The position numbers and the translations under genes were made by a program. A stretch of DNA of 64,000 nucleotides from Caulobacter sp048541825 (lineage in GTDB: Bacteria > Pseudomonadota > Alphaproteobacteria > Caulobacterales > Caulobacteraceae). The notes below the pieces were generated by a model. It worked only from the letters and a program-made list of their open reading frames with translations. It was not told the DNA's origin and searched no databases. Position 1 is the stretch's first letter; every line of letters begins with the position of its first letter. The stretch covers positions 2,542,001-2,606,000 of the forward strand of contig NZ_CP183332.1 in the NCBI RefSeq assembly GCF_048541825.1, in the 5' to 3' direction. Below are positions 39,080-48,792 of this stretch, in pieces.

Positions 39080-39390
39080 AGTTGACCGCTAACACAGACT
39101 TCAATTCCAAGGGGAAAACCGAGGAATTGGTTCTGGTTTGCATAGTATCTTGACGAGTTCCCAATCACATCGATGGATTGAAGACCGAAGCCTTCAGTCC
39201 ATGATATTCATGGTATCTTCAAGAGACCGCATTTGTCAGCGTTCGAGATAGACCTTCTCAGTCTATCGCCAGAGCGCCGCCGCCTGCGTTTCTCTTTCCA
39301 AATCAACAATGTCAAAGACCCAGAGCCGGAGCTCCCAGAACCGCCTCTCAGCAGCACCACCGTTTAGCGCCCGGTGTCGGCGGAGGCGGC

Positions 39391-39419
39391 TATCTATCCA
39401 ACCTCGAATTCCATGTCAA
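39391..39419 (-). promoter_or_regulatory. rRNA promoter, proximal
   Basis: On the minus strand TTGACA, 17 bases, TAGATA, followed by GCCGCC: a near-consensus sigma-70-type promoter about 310 bases upstream of 16S. The GC-rich start region is typical of stringently controlled rRNA promoters. Confidence 0.75.
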
Positions 39420-39490
39420 ATCGTTTTTTGCAAAACGTTTCGACTTTCTCAACTTGACCAACCCAAAGGCAGATCCGGAAGAGTTGGCAG

Positions 39491-39519
39491 CTTCTAAAGA
39501 AACTAACCAATCTAGTCAA
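39491..39519 (-). promoter_or_regulatory. rRNA promoter, second unit
   Basis: TTGACT, 17 bases, TAGAAG, then CTGCC on the minus strand. Exactly 100 bases upstream of the proximal promoter; same spacer length. Confidence 0.75.
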
Positions 39520-39618
39520 CCGGTTATTTTGAAGAACACTTCGAAACAACAACCAACTAGACCTTGGAAATACTTGAAAGATCTTGAGATCTTCTTCCGC
39601 ATCTCTTGGGGAGGGCGG

Positions 39619-39647
39619 CTTCTAACGAAACCAACACTCCCTGTCAA
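39619..39647 (-). promoter_or_regulatory. rRNA promoter, third unit
   Basis: TTGACA, 17 bases, TAGAAG, then CCGCCC on the minus strand, 128 bases upstream of the second unit. Confidence 0.75.
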
Positions 39648-39851
39648 CCGACCGTTCTCAACTTTGTTTCCAGCCCGGCAAACGCCGTATCCAGAGACAA
39701 AAACGGATCCGTAAGCGCGCCATAAGGAGCGCTTGTCATTTCCGTGACCGGGTCGATTGAAGCTGCGGAACCTATCGATCCATCTTCCGAAAAGCAAGGC
39801 CCGAAAGCCTTGATTTCGTCCGACGGGCGTTGGCCCCGAGGCGAGGGGCGG

Positions 39852-39880
39852 CTTCTAGAGACCCCCCACCGGACTCGCAA
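39852..39880 (-). promoter_or_regulatory. Possible distal rRNA promoter
   Basis: TTGCGA, 17 bases, TAGAAG, then CCGCCCC on the minus strand. The -10 and following bases match the third unit; the -35 is weaker. The rest of the region 39080-39988 contains these promoters and the leader but no gene that I can support. Confidence 0.45.
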
Positions 39881-39988
39881 GCGCTAAACCCCCGAAATGT
39901 CCCCAGGCGGACCATTGACCTGTGCACGGATGCTTGCGCCTCGCCTTCTCCTCCCCCAGAAGTCGGGATTAGAGGAGCACGAGCGTCC

Positions 39989-40420
39989 ATGTTGTCCCAG
40001 AAGGCCCGATACGCATTGCGCGCGATGATCGAACTGGCCCGCGAAGACGGGCAGGTCACAGCGGGCGAGCTTTCGGTCCGCGCCGACGCGCCTCGCAAGT
40101 TCCTGGAGGCTATCCTTCTCGCCCTCGCGCGCGAGGGCCTGGTGGTCAGCCGCAGGGGAAAGTTCGGCGGCTATATGCTGGGCCGATCAGCCACAGCGAT
40201 CAGCTTCGCCGAGGTCATCCGCCTTGTTGACGGCCCCTTGGCCCTGGCCCCCTGCGTCAGCCGCACGGCCTTCCGCCGCTGCGAGGACTGCCGCGACCTA
40301 GCCACCTGCGCCCTGCGCGAGGCTCTGCTTAAGGCCCGCGACGCCACGGCCCTAGTTCTGGAAGGCTACAGTCTGGCCGACGCCGTCTCCGGCGAAGGCG
40401 CGGAACTGCTCGGGGGTTAG
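39989..40420 (+). CDS. Rrf2 family transcriptional regulator
   Basis: A 143-residue protein from ATG 39989, with GAGGAG upstream. It has the winged-helix pattern of Rrf2 proteins: MLSQKARYALRAMIELARED, ELSVRADAPRKFLEAIL and SRRGKFGGYMLGRSATAISFAEVIRLVDGPLALAPCVS. The Cys cluster C..CEDCRDLATC (about residues 87-106) could hold an Fe-S cluster, as in IscR, NsrR or RsrR. No Fe-S biogenesis genes are adjacent. The stop overlaps by 4 bases the convergent CBS protein gene. Confidence 0.9.
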   Translation: MLSQKARYALRAMIELAREDGQVTAGELSVRADAPRKFLEAILLALAREGLVVSRRGKFGGYMLGRSATAISFAEVIRLVDGPLALAPCVSRTAFRRCEDCRDLATCALREALLKARDATALVLEGYSLADAVSGEGAELLGG

Positions 40421-40848
40421 CCTGCGGCTATATAGGCCTTGAGCCCTTCGGCCTCCGCCTGGGCTTCATTGATCTTGTACTTCACCAGGTCGCCGATCGA
40501 GATGATCCCGACCAACCGCCCGTCGCGCACCACCGGCAGGTGGCGGATGCGGCGGTCCGTCATGCGTTCGAGCAGGATGTCGATCGACTCTTCGGGTTGG
40601 GCGAAGATCACTTCGGCGCTCATGCAGGCGGCGATCGGCTTGTTGAGGGCGCCCGCGCCTTCCTTGGCGATCACACGCACGATGTCGCGCTCCGACAGAA
40701 TACCGACAATCGCTTCGTCGGCGTCGAGGACGACCATGGCTCCGACGCGGCGGGTATGGAGCAGGGCCGCGGCCGCTCCTACCGTCTCCTGCGGCGAGGC
40801 CGTAAAGACCAGGTCGCCCTTGTCTTTCAGGATCTGAGAAACCAGCAC
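40417..40848 (-). CDS. CBS domain pair protein
   Basis: A 143-residue protein from GTG 40848, chosen because GGGAG precedes it and the family begins (M)LVSQILKDKG. Two CBS motifs: TVGAAAALLHTRRVGAMVVLD-AIVGILSERDIVRVI and ESIDILLERMTDRRIRHLPVV-LVGIISIGDLVKYKI. Such stand-alone CBS pairs bind adenosine nucleotides and act as energy sensors or modulators; partner unknown. Confidence 0.9.
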   Translation of the reverse strand: MLVSQILKDKGDLVFTASPQETVGAAAALLHTRRVGAMVVLDADEAIVGILSERDIVRVIAKEGAGALNKPIAACMSAEVIFAQPEESIDILLERMTDRRIRHLPVVRDGRLVGIISIGDLVKYKINEAQAEAEGLKAYIAAG

Positions 40849-40906
40849 TGCGCATCTCCCTTGTTCGTTCTTGTAATAACGAGCGTCTCGCAAAGCGGTT
40901 CGGGGA

Positions 40907-41554
40907 TCAATGGGTCTCTGAATTTGGGCTGAGGCGCACAGCCAGCGAGATGAGCAGCGCCCCGGCCGCGAAGCCGAACAGATGCGCCTCCCAGGCCACG
41001 GCTCCCGTCAGACCCGGGAACCCCCCGAGCGCCGCCATCACCAGATTGATGACCAGCCAGCTGAGGGCCAGGGACAGGGCGCGCGGCGCGAACGGGCTGC
41101 TCAGCCGCCCGGGTCGATCCATCAATCTGGCGGCGGCGCCCATCAGGCCGGCCACCGCGCCCGAAGCCCCGACGACCAGACTGGTCGATTCCGGATGGAT
41201 CGCCGCATAGCCCAGACCCGCCAGGACGCCACACACTATATAGAAGACGACGAAGACGCTCCCTCCCCTAACCCCCAGACCTAGCAGACGCGCAACCGGA
41301 GCGCCGAACGCCAGGGCGAAGGCGGCATTCATCAGGGCGTGAATCCAGCCACCATGCACAAAGAGCGACGTCACCAGCCCCGCCAGGTCGCCGCGCCAGA
41401 CCCGCACGGGCTCAAGGGCCAGCCGATAGATGGTCTCGTCGCTAACCCCGCCCAGCACCAGGTTCGAGAGCAGAATGCTGACAGCCGCCAGCACCGCCGG
41501 CCAGGGCGCGTTGAAGATCGGTTCGGGGCGGTCGTCGGGACGGTCGGGGGTCAT
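40907..41554 (-). CDS. Rhomboid family intramembrane serine protease
   Basis: A 215-residue membrane protein with about six helices. FVHGGWIHALMNAAFALAFG gives the HxxxN region, LVVGASGAVAGLMGAAA the catalytic Ser (GASG), and WEAHLFGFAAGALL the catalytic His, so the Ser-His dyad is complete. The ATG at 41554 is preferred over the GTG directly before it. Substrate unknown. It is divergent from hfaA. Confidence 0.9.
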   Translation of the reverse strand: MTPDRPDDRPEPIFNAPWPAVLAAVSILLSNLVLGGVSDETIYRLALEPVRVWRGDLAGLVTSLFVHGGWIHALMNAAFALAFGAPVARLLGLGVRGGSVFVVFYIVCGVLAGLGYAAIHPESTSLVVGASGAVAGLMGAAARLMDRPGRLSSPFAPRALSLALSWLVINLVMAALGGFPGLTGAVAWEAHLFGFAAGALLISLAVRLSPNSETH

Positions 41555-41618
41555 CACACTCTTACCTAGGCGGTCGACTCGCGGGGCGCACGCGATTCAG
41601 GGTCGCACCGTCTCCCGC

Positions 41619-41626
41619 TTAACCAT
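41619..41626 (+). promoter_or_regulatory. CtrA half-site upstream of hfaA
   Basis: TTAACCAT matches the consensus half-site for the Caulobacter cell-cycle regulator CtrA. It lies about 70 bases upstream of the predicted sigma-54 start site, a normal position for an activator or repressor. Confidence 0.5.
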
Positions 41627-41665
41627 TTTGCGAGACCTTGGCGCTAGACCAGAGACTGTATGAAT

Positions 41666-41683
41666 TTGGCACGAGGGTTGCTT
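41666..41683 (+). promoter_or_regulatory. Sigma-54 promoter of the hfa operon
   Basis: TTGGCACGAGGGTTGCTT: GG and GC are separated by exactly 10 bases and flanked as TGGCAC and TTGC, a near-perfect -24/-12 sigma-54 promoter. The predicted start is near 41692 and hfaA begins at 41716. Confidence 0.8.
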
Positions 41684-41715
41684 GCACCTTCGGGTCGGCA
41701 GTCGCGGAGGCTCTC

Positions 41716-42162
41716 ATGGCCTGGCAGATCAAGAACAGCATCGGCTTCGGCGCGGGCTTCACCGCCGCCGTCGTGGGCCTTGGCGCGCTCGGCGCGGCCG
41801 GCGCCCAGACGATGTCCAGCAACTCCGCCGCCTTCAACGCCGGCTATGGCCGCATCGCGGGCCAGGAAAGCCGCATGGTCGAATATTCGACCCGCGACGC
41901 CAACGGCAACCGCGTCGTGGTCGACGGCGTGATGCTGACCGGCGCCGATCAAAGCGTTTATTCGTCGAGCAACTCCTCGGGGTCGCTGGACGCCTATTCC
42001 GGCGTCGGCGGTCGCGGCTACAGCAGCTCCACCGCGATCGGCAACAATCTGACGGTCATCACCCAGGGCAACAACAATACGGTGATCGTCAATTCGACCC
42101 AGACCAATACCGGCAACATCTCGGCGGGATCGTCGGTCAAGGGCGGATCCGATGGGAAGTAA
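41716..42162 (+). CDS. hfaA: Holdfast anchor protein HfaA
   Basis: A 148-residue protein from ATG 41716 with GGAGG upstream. A short positively charged start and hydrophobic stretch (WQIKNSIGFGAGFTAAVVGLGALGAAGAQ) form a signal peptide. The mature part is Ser/Asn/Gly-rich and ends with GNNLTVITQGNNNTVIVNSTQTNTG, curlin-like repeats. HfaA of Caulobacter is a surface protein that, with HfaB and HfaD, anchors the holdfast polysaccharide to the stalk tip. The stop overlaps the hfaB start by 11 bases. Confidence 0.9.
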   Translation: MAWQIKNSIGFGAGFTAAVVGLGALGAAGAQTMSSNSAAFNAGYGRIAGQESRMVEYSTRDANGNRVVVDGVMLTGADQSVYSSSNSSGSLDAYSGVGGRGYSSSTAIGNNLTVITQGNNNTVIVNSTQTNTGNISAGSSVKGGSDGK

Positions 42163-43168
42163 GCGTCTCTCCTTCATCGCGGCGGCCCTGGCCTGCAGCG
42201 CCCTGACGGCGTGCGGCACCGGCATGCCCAAGGTGTCGATGAAGGGAAACTACGCCGAGCCGATCGGCAAGGCGCCGGTGACGGCCAATCCGACCGACTA
42301 TTCGGCGGCCCTCGTCTGCCTCAACCAGTACGCCAAACAGAACCGCGTGGCCGCCCCGCGCGTCGCGATCGGTCGCATTGCTGACTATACCGGCAAGGAA
42401 GAATCCGACGGCTCGGGCCGCAAGGTGACGCAAGGCGCCTCCCTGCTGGCCATGTCCGCCTTCGCCAAGGCCGGCATGCCGATGGTCGAGCGCTTCGACA
42501 CCTCGGTGTCGGAGTTCGAGCTGAAATACGCCAACAACAAGCTGATCAGCGACCGCCCCAATCCAGGCGCCGACGTGCCCGTGGATTATCGCCGCATTCT
42601 GGCGGGCCAAGTGCCGGGCTCCGACTTCTATGTGGTCGGCGGCATCACCGAGCTGAACTACAACATCCGCTCGGCCGGTATCGACGCCTATGCCGGCGAC
42701 AAGGACACCGACGGCCTGAAGGGCAATTTCAAGCGTCGGGTGTTCGTGATGAACATCGCGCTGGACCTGCGCCTGGTGAACACCCGCACGCTGGAAGTGG
42801 TCGACGTCGTCGCCTACCAGAAGCAGGTGGTGGGCCGCGAGATCAGCCTGGGCGTCTTCGATTTCCTCAATGGCAACCTGTTCGACATCTCGGGCGGCAA
42901 GGGCGCGCTGGAACCGATCCAGCTGGCGGTTCGGGCGCTGATCGAGCGCTCAGTCGTCGAGTTCAGCGCCAACCTCTATGGCATGCCAGGCCCGCAGGGC
43001 TGCATGCGCTACGACCCGATGGGCGATTCCACCGTCGGACAGACGGGCGCCTTCGTGCCAGCCTACAACAATCTGGGAACCAACAATGCGCAGACCCGCG
43101 AAGACCCGTCTCGCTGGAACGCTCGCAGCGATCCCGATATGCGCGATGCTAAGCGGGGTCGCTACTAG
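42152..43168 (+). CDS. hfaB: Holdfast anchor lipoprotein HfaB (CsgG-like)
   Basis: A 338-residue lipoprotein: MGSKRLSFIAAALACSALTAC ends in a lipobox (LTAC). The mature protein is CsgG-like (PRVAIGRIADYTGKEE, SDFYVVGGITELNYNIRS, FVMNIALDLRLVNTRTLEVVDVVAYQKQ), an outer-membrane secretion channel of the curli type. HfaB stabilises and exports HfaA and HfaD. It overlaps hfaA by 11 bases and hfaD by 83 bases. Confidence 0.92.
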   Translation: MGSKRLSFIAAALACSALTACGTGMPKVSMKGNYAEPIGKAPVTANPTDYSAALVCLNQYAKQNRVAAPRVAIGRIADYTGKEESDGSGRKVTQGASLLAMSAFAKAGMPMVERFDTSVSEFELKYANNKLISDRPNPGADVPVDYRRILAGQVPGSDFYVVGGITELNYNIRSAGIDAYAGDKDTDGLKGNFKRRVFVMNIALDLRLVNTRTLEVVDVVAYQKQVVGREISLGVFDFLNGNLFDISGGKGALEPIQLAVRALIERSVVEFSANLYGMPGPQGCMRYDPMGDSTVGQTGAFVPAYNNLGTNNAQTREDPSRWNARSDPDMRDAKRGRY

Positions 43169-44324
43169 CCAGACCGCGCCCAGCACGGTTCTGAACAACC
43201 AGATCAATCTGGGCGACGTGTTCGCCGAGCAGACCCTGAACGTCGAGACCGTCACCGACGGCTTCAGCGCCAGCACCATTGCGCCGGCCAACAGCGCCCT
43301 GATTTCGGTGCAGAACACCGACGCCGCGATGACCTCAAACCAGGAAAACGCCGGCGCGGTCCTCGCGCACGGTGTGGTCAATGTCGGGGCCAATGGCGGC
43401 AATAACAGCAACTTCACGACCACGGCGGTCGGCAATGCGGGTACGGCGGCGGCAGACAACGGTACGCTGACGGGCCGCGCCACCCAGCTGAATACCGGGC
43501 CGGTCACGGCGCGCAGCCAGCTTGAGGCTCACGAGGCCGAACTGCACGATCTGTCGATGAGCACCTTGGCCCAGGGCAACAGCCAGGGCCTGACCCTGAT
43601 CAACGGCGCCATGGGCGTGCGGGTCAGCCAGGGCAATACGGCCAATGTCCTGGCCGATGGCGGCGCGATCGCCGGGGCGATCACCGGAACGGCCTCTGTC
43701 GCCGGCACGGCGACGGGCAACAACATCACCCTGTCGGGAACCGAGCAGTCGGCGGCGCGAGTGATCACCGAGCAATCCAATGCCGGAATCACCCAGGCCA
43801 GCAAGTTCACGGCCTATGGCTCCAGCTACCTGACCAGCACGGCGGCCTCGGCCAGCGGCAACAACCTGTCGGCGACCAATGAAGGCCCGCTGCTGGACGT
43901 GACCTCAAGCCAGTACAATACCGCCTATGTCCGCGCCCAGGCTGAGGCGACGTCCTACCAGTTCAGCGCCGCCCAGGTCGGCGCTCATGGCGTCGGCAAT
44001 TCCGCCCTGGTCGGCAACTATGGAGCCGAGGTTGTGCTGGACAACATCCAGACCAATGGGGGCGGCGGCGTCGAGGTTGTGGCCAGCTTTGAGGGCAATG
44101 ACGGCTATGACGCCGTGGTCTCGTCCACGGCCATGGGCAATGCCGTCACCAGCTATGCCTGCTCGCAGTGCAGCGGTCAGATGTCGATCAAGAACAATCA
44201 GGTCAACAGCGCCGAGGTCGGCGCCCGCACCACGACCACTGCAGGCTCGGCGCGGTCGGTCAGCGGCGTGACCACCGCCACCGGCAACAACGCCAGCTTC
44301 TATGTGAGCTCGCCCGGCCACTGA
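43086..44324 (+). CDS. hfaD: Holdfast anchor protein HfaD
   Basis: A 412-residue surface protein. ATG 43086 (GGGAA upstream) gives a signal peptide, MRRPAKTRLAGTLAAIPICAM, ending near GVATSQTAP. A later in-frame ATG at 43140 would remove most of it. The mature part is a series of imperfect Asn/Ala/Thr-rich repeats (LSGTEQSAARVITEQSN, GNSALVGNYGAEV, SSTAMGNAV), resembling a beta-solenoid adhesin. HfaD is the largest holdfast anchor. No hfaC-like gene follows directly; a kinase gene lies 4 bases downstream on the opposite strand. Confidence 0.87.
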   Translation: MRRPAKTRLAGTLAAIPICAMLSGVATSQTAPSTVLNNQINLGDVFAEQTLNVETVTDGFSASTIAPANSALISVQNTDAAMTSNQENAGAVLAHGVVNVGANGGNNSNFTTTAVGNAGTAAADNGTLTGRATQLNTGPVTARSQLEAHEAELHDLSMSTLAQGNSQGLTLINGAMGVRVSQGNTANVLADGGAIAGAITGTASVAGTATGNNITLSGTEQSAARVITEQSNAGITQASKFTAYGSSYLTSTAASASGNNLSATNEGPLLDVTSSQYNTAYVRAQAEATSYQFSAAQVGAHGVGNSALVGNYGAEVVLDNIQTNGGGGVEVVASFEGNDGYDAVVSSTAMGNAVTSYACSQCSGQMSIKNNQVNSAEVGARTTTTAGSARSVSGVTTATGNNASFYVSSPGH

Positions 44325-44328
44325 GGCG

Positions 44329-46239
44329 TCAGGCGGTTGCAGGGTCTCGCCAGATCCGTGCCGTGCTCCACTGGGCGATCTTGATCAGCAGGTCACGCGG
44401 ATTGATCGGCTTGCCGACATGGTCGTCCATGCCCTGATCGCGATAGAAGGCCACTTGATCGGCCAGGACATTGGCGGTCAGAGCAATGATCGGGATCCCG
44501 GCGACATCGCCGTCCAGGGCCCGAATGCTGCGGGTGGCGGTCAGGCCGTCCATCACCGGCATCCGCACGTCCATCAGGACAAGATCGTAGTCGCCCGACC
44601 GAACCGCCGCCAGAGCCTCGGCGCCGTCGCGGACGACCTGGACGTCATGGCCGGCCGACCGAAGGATAGTGCCGATCAGTTCGCGATTGGCTTCGTTATC
44701 GTCCGCCACCAGCAGTCGCAGGCCTCCCACGACGCGCGGCGCGACAGCGGGTGCGGACGCCTCGATCCTGCTGGCGACAGGCAGGTCGACAACGCACCAG
44801 AAGCGCGAGCCCTGACCGGCCGTGCTGTCGACGCCGATCTGGCCGCCCATCATTTCAACCAGCTGCCGGGTGATGGTCAGCCCCAGCCCGGTGCCGCCAA
44901 AGCGGCGGGTAACCTCCGGTCCGGCCTGGGCGAACCGGTCAAAGACCATGCCCAACATAGCCTCGGGCACCCCGACACCGGTGTCGCTGACGGCAAATTC
45001 CAGGCGGGCCATGGTGGCGTCCGTGTGGGGCCGACGGGTGATCGTCAAGCCTACGGCGCCCTCGTCGGTAAACTTCACGGCGTTGCCCAGCAGATTGACC
45101 AGCACCTGTCGCAGACGTTCCGGATCGCCTTCGATCCAGGCCGGACAGGCCTCGTCGATCGTCATGTTCAAAGCCAGGCGCTTGGCCAGGGCCTGAGCCT
45201 CCACGATGCCGACGGCCTGGGACAGCATCGGCCGCAGCGCGAACGGACGTGGCTGCAACTCGATGCCGCCGGCCTCAAGTTTGGAGAGGTCCAGCACATC
45301 ATTCAGTGTCGCCATAAGGGCCGAGCCAGCATCCTGGATCCGGCCCAGCTGGCCGCTCTGTCGCTCGTCTAGCGCACTCTCGGCCAGCAGGTCGGCAAAG
45401 CCGATGACGCTGGTCAGGGGCGTGCGAAGCTCGTGGCTCATATTGGCCAGGAACTCCTGACGCGCTCGCACGGCACTTTCGGCGCGCTCGCGGGCCTCAC
45501 CCAGGGCCGAACGGGCCTCGATCTCGGCGGTGATATCGGTCTCGTTGACCAGCACGCAGCAGTCGCCGCTGACGGGGTCACGGGCCCGGCGGGCGTCGAC
45601 GCTATGCCAGCGAGCGCCAGCGGACGTCGCCAGCAGGAAAGACCCAAAGCCCGGTCGTCCAGAAAGCGCGGTGCGCCAGACCTGCGCGCCAGCCTCGCGA
45701 TCCACAAAGGAATCGACGAAGGAGGCATTGTCAGCCGGATAGGCGGCCATCGCCGCCGGGTTGGCAAACAGCCGCGCGCCCTCGGTATTGTACAGAGCGA
45801 CAAGCACCGTGGTGTGCCGCAAGGCCTCTATGGCCCGATGCTCTTGCGCCTCGACCTCGGCCGGGGCCGCCTCGAACAACATGCCCGATCCGCCATCCAG
45901 CAGTGGAATGAGCGATATGGCTGTTCGCACGGTGACGGGCGCGCCGTGGGGATAAAAGGTCCAGCGGTCGTGAACGGTCTCACCTCGGGCGATACGTTCA
46001 CTGATGGCGTCCATCCGGATGCGCACAGCCGGAGACTGGTCGGCGAAATCGCGCGCCTGAAGCGCCTCGAGAGAGGCCGCCCCCCATAGCTCCAGCGCCG
46101 CCCGATTGGCGTAGACCTTGCGCTTGCGCGCGTCATCAAACACCCAGACCGGCTGGCGCAGACTGTCGAAGCCGTCCACCGCGAAAGGAAGACGACCAGA
46201 AGCGCTGGGTATGTCGATTTTCGACGACAAGGCGTGCAT
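44329..46239 (-). CDS. PAS-containing hybrid histidine kinase
   Basis: A 636-residue soluble hybrid kinase from ATG 46239; GTG 46248 is possible. Two PAS-like sensor regions (residues 25-125, with QPVWVFDDARKRKVYANRAALELWG, and 140-240), then HisKA with QEFLANMSHELRTPL (phospho-His 269), HATPase boxes LVNLLGNAVKFTD, VSDTGVGVP and GTGLGLTITRQL, and a receiver domain (LLVADDNEANREL, DLVLMDVRMPVMDG). No membrane segments. Signal and partner unknown. It is convergent with hfaD. Confidence 0.92.
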   Translation of the reverse strand: MHALSSKIDIPSASGRLPFAVDGFDSLRQPVWVFDDARKRKVYANRAALELWGAASLEALQARDFADQSPAVRIRMDAISERIARGETVHDRWTFYPHGAPVTVRTAISLIPLLDGGSGMLFEAAPAEVEAQEHRAIEALRHTTVLVALYNTEGARLFANPAAMAAYPADNASFVDSFVDREAGAQVWRTALSGRPGFGSFLLATSAGARWHSVDARRARDPVSGDCCVLVNETDITAEIEARSALGEARERAESAVRARQEFLANMSHELRTPLTSVIGFADLLAESALDERQSGQLGRIQDAGSALMATLNDVLDLSKLEAGGIELQPRPFALRPMLSQAVGIVEAQALAKRLALNMTIDEACPAWIEGDPERLRQVLVNLLGNAVKFTDEGAVGLTITRRPHTDATMARLEFAVSDTGVGVPEAMLGMVFDRFAQAGPEVTRRFGGTGLGLTITRQLVEMMGGQIGVDSTAGQGSRFWCVVDLPVASRIEASAPAVAPRVVGGLRLLVADDNEANRELIGTILRSAGHDVQVVRDGAEALAAVRSGDYDLVLMDVRMPVMDGLTATRSIRALDGDVAGIPIIALTANVLADQVAFYRDQGMDDHVGKPINPRDLLIKIAQWSTARIWRDPATA

Positions 46240-46361
46240 GCACCTCACAGGGACAGCTTGACCCTGCGCATGTCGGGATTGGCCACCCGTTAACGGGCGA
46301 TTGTGTCGCGCCCCGCGCCAGATGACGCCTTGCCAGGTAATCGGGCCCGATCACCCGGATT

Positions 46362-46390
46362 TTGGCGTTTTTCCCGGCCATCCCTGTTAT
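46362..46390 (+). promoter_or_regulatory. Probable promoter of the ABC-F gene
   Basis: TTGGCG, 17 bases, TGTTAT, 51 bases upstream of the ATG at 46442. Resembles a housekeeping Caulobacter promoter. Confidence 0.4.
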
Positions 46391-46441
46391 AGGCCGCATC
46401 CTCCGCGACACTCTGACGCCCTCCCCCAGTACGAGCACCTT

Positions 46442-48265
<1,824 letters not shown>

Positions 48266-48792
48266 CGGCTTCCCAACTGCTCTCAGCCCTTTCGCGCGCT
48301 GTCGGAATGCCGGCCTCGGCCCAGGGTGGCGCTGGGCGTTCTGGCGGCGGGTCCTGGCGTCGCGCCCGCAGCGTCAGGCCCGCCTGATGTTGGTCATGGC
48401 CTTCGTCATCCTCAGCGCCGGCCTCATCGCCACACAGGTCGAGTATGGCCGACCGTCTATCCAAGCCCATAGATCGGCAAGCCCTCCAGACGGTCGTTAA
48501 CCGGTGGGCCGCGCCCAGCCCGCTGGCCGCGTGATTTGTCCGGCTCAGTCCCCAGACAAGCGCCCGTCAAGACCGCGACAACGACCGGCCGAGCGGCCTT
48601 GCGACGCCACCTGTGCTTGAAGCGCCCGCCGTCTTATGCATTGTCGTGCCTCCGCCAAAGTAAAAGGGGGCGGGCTCAAGGTTGGACCTTAGTCGAAAGT
48701 GCTCCTCGCCTGCGACAAAGCGCCACAGCGCCCAAATTGGGCAGCAACCTTGAACAGTCCGAAGCGTATTAATCAGGGGGGACGAGACAAGC
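48266..48792. other. Gene-poor interval between uup-like and MASE1 kinase genes
   Basis: 527 bases without a supported gene. A region near 48270-48500 has coding-like character in one frame (see the small ORF at 48387). The rest contains no clear terminator, repeat or tRNA. The promoter of the kinase gene at 48793 is presumably within the last 150 bases, where composition becomes AT-richer. Confidence 0.5.
48387..48500 (+). CDS. Possible small membrane peptide or gene remnant
   Basis: 37 codons from ATG 48387: a single hydrophobic segment (MLVMAFVILSAGLIATQ) followed by a polar tail. The same frame is open upstream to about 48265 with a Trp/Arg-rich stretch (WRWAFWRRVL) but has no usual start codon. 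It may be a remnant of a membrane protein. No ribosome-binding site is evident. Confidence 0.2.
   Translation: MLVMAFVILSAGLIATQVEYGRPSIQAHRSASPPDGR

Noticed and set aside
39287..39315. A fifth rRNA promoter with TTGACA and GAAACG
   Set aside because: The -35 is perfect but the -10 does not match the TAGAAG pattern of the other units, so it was not listed as a feature.
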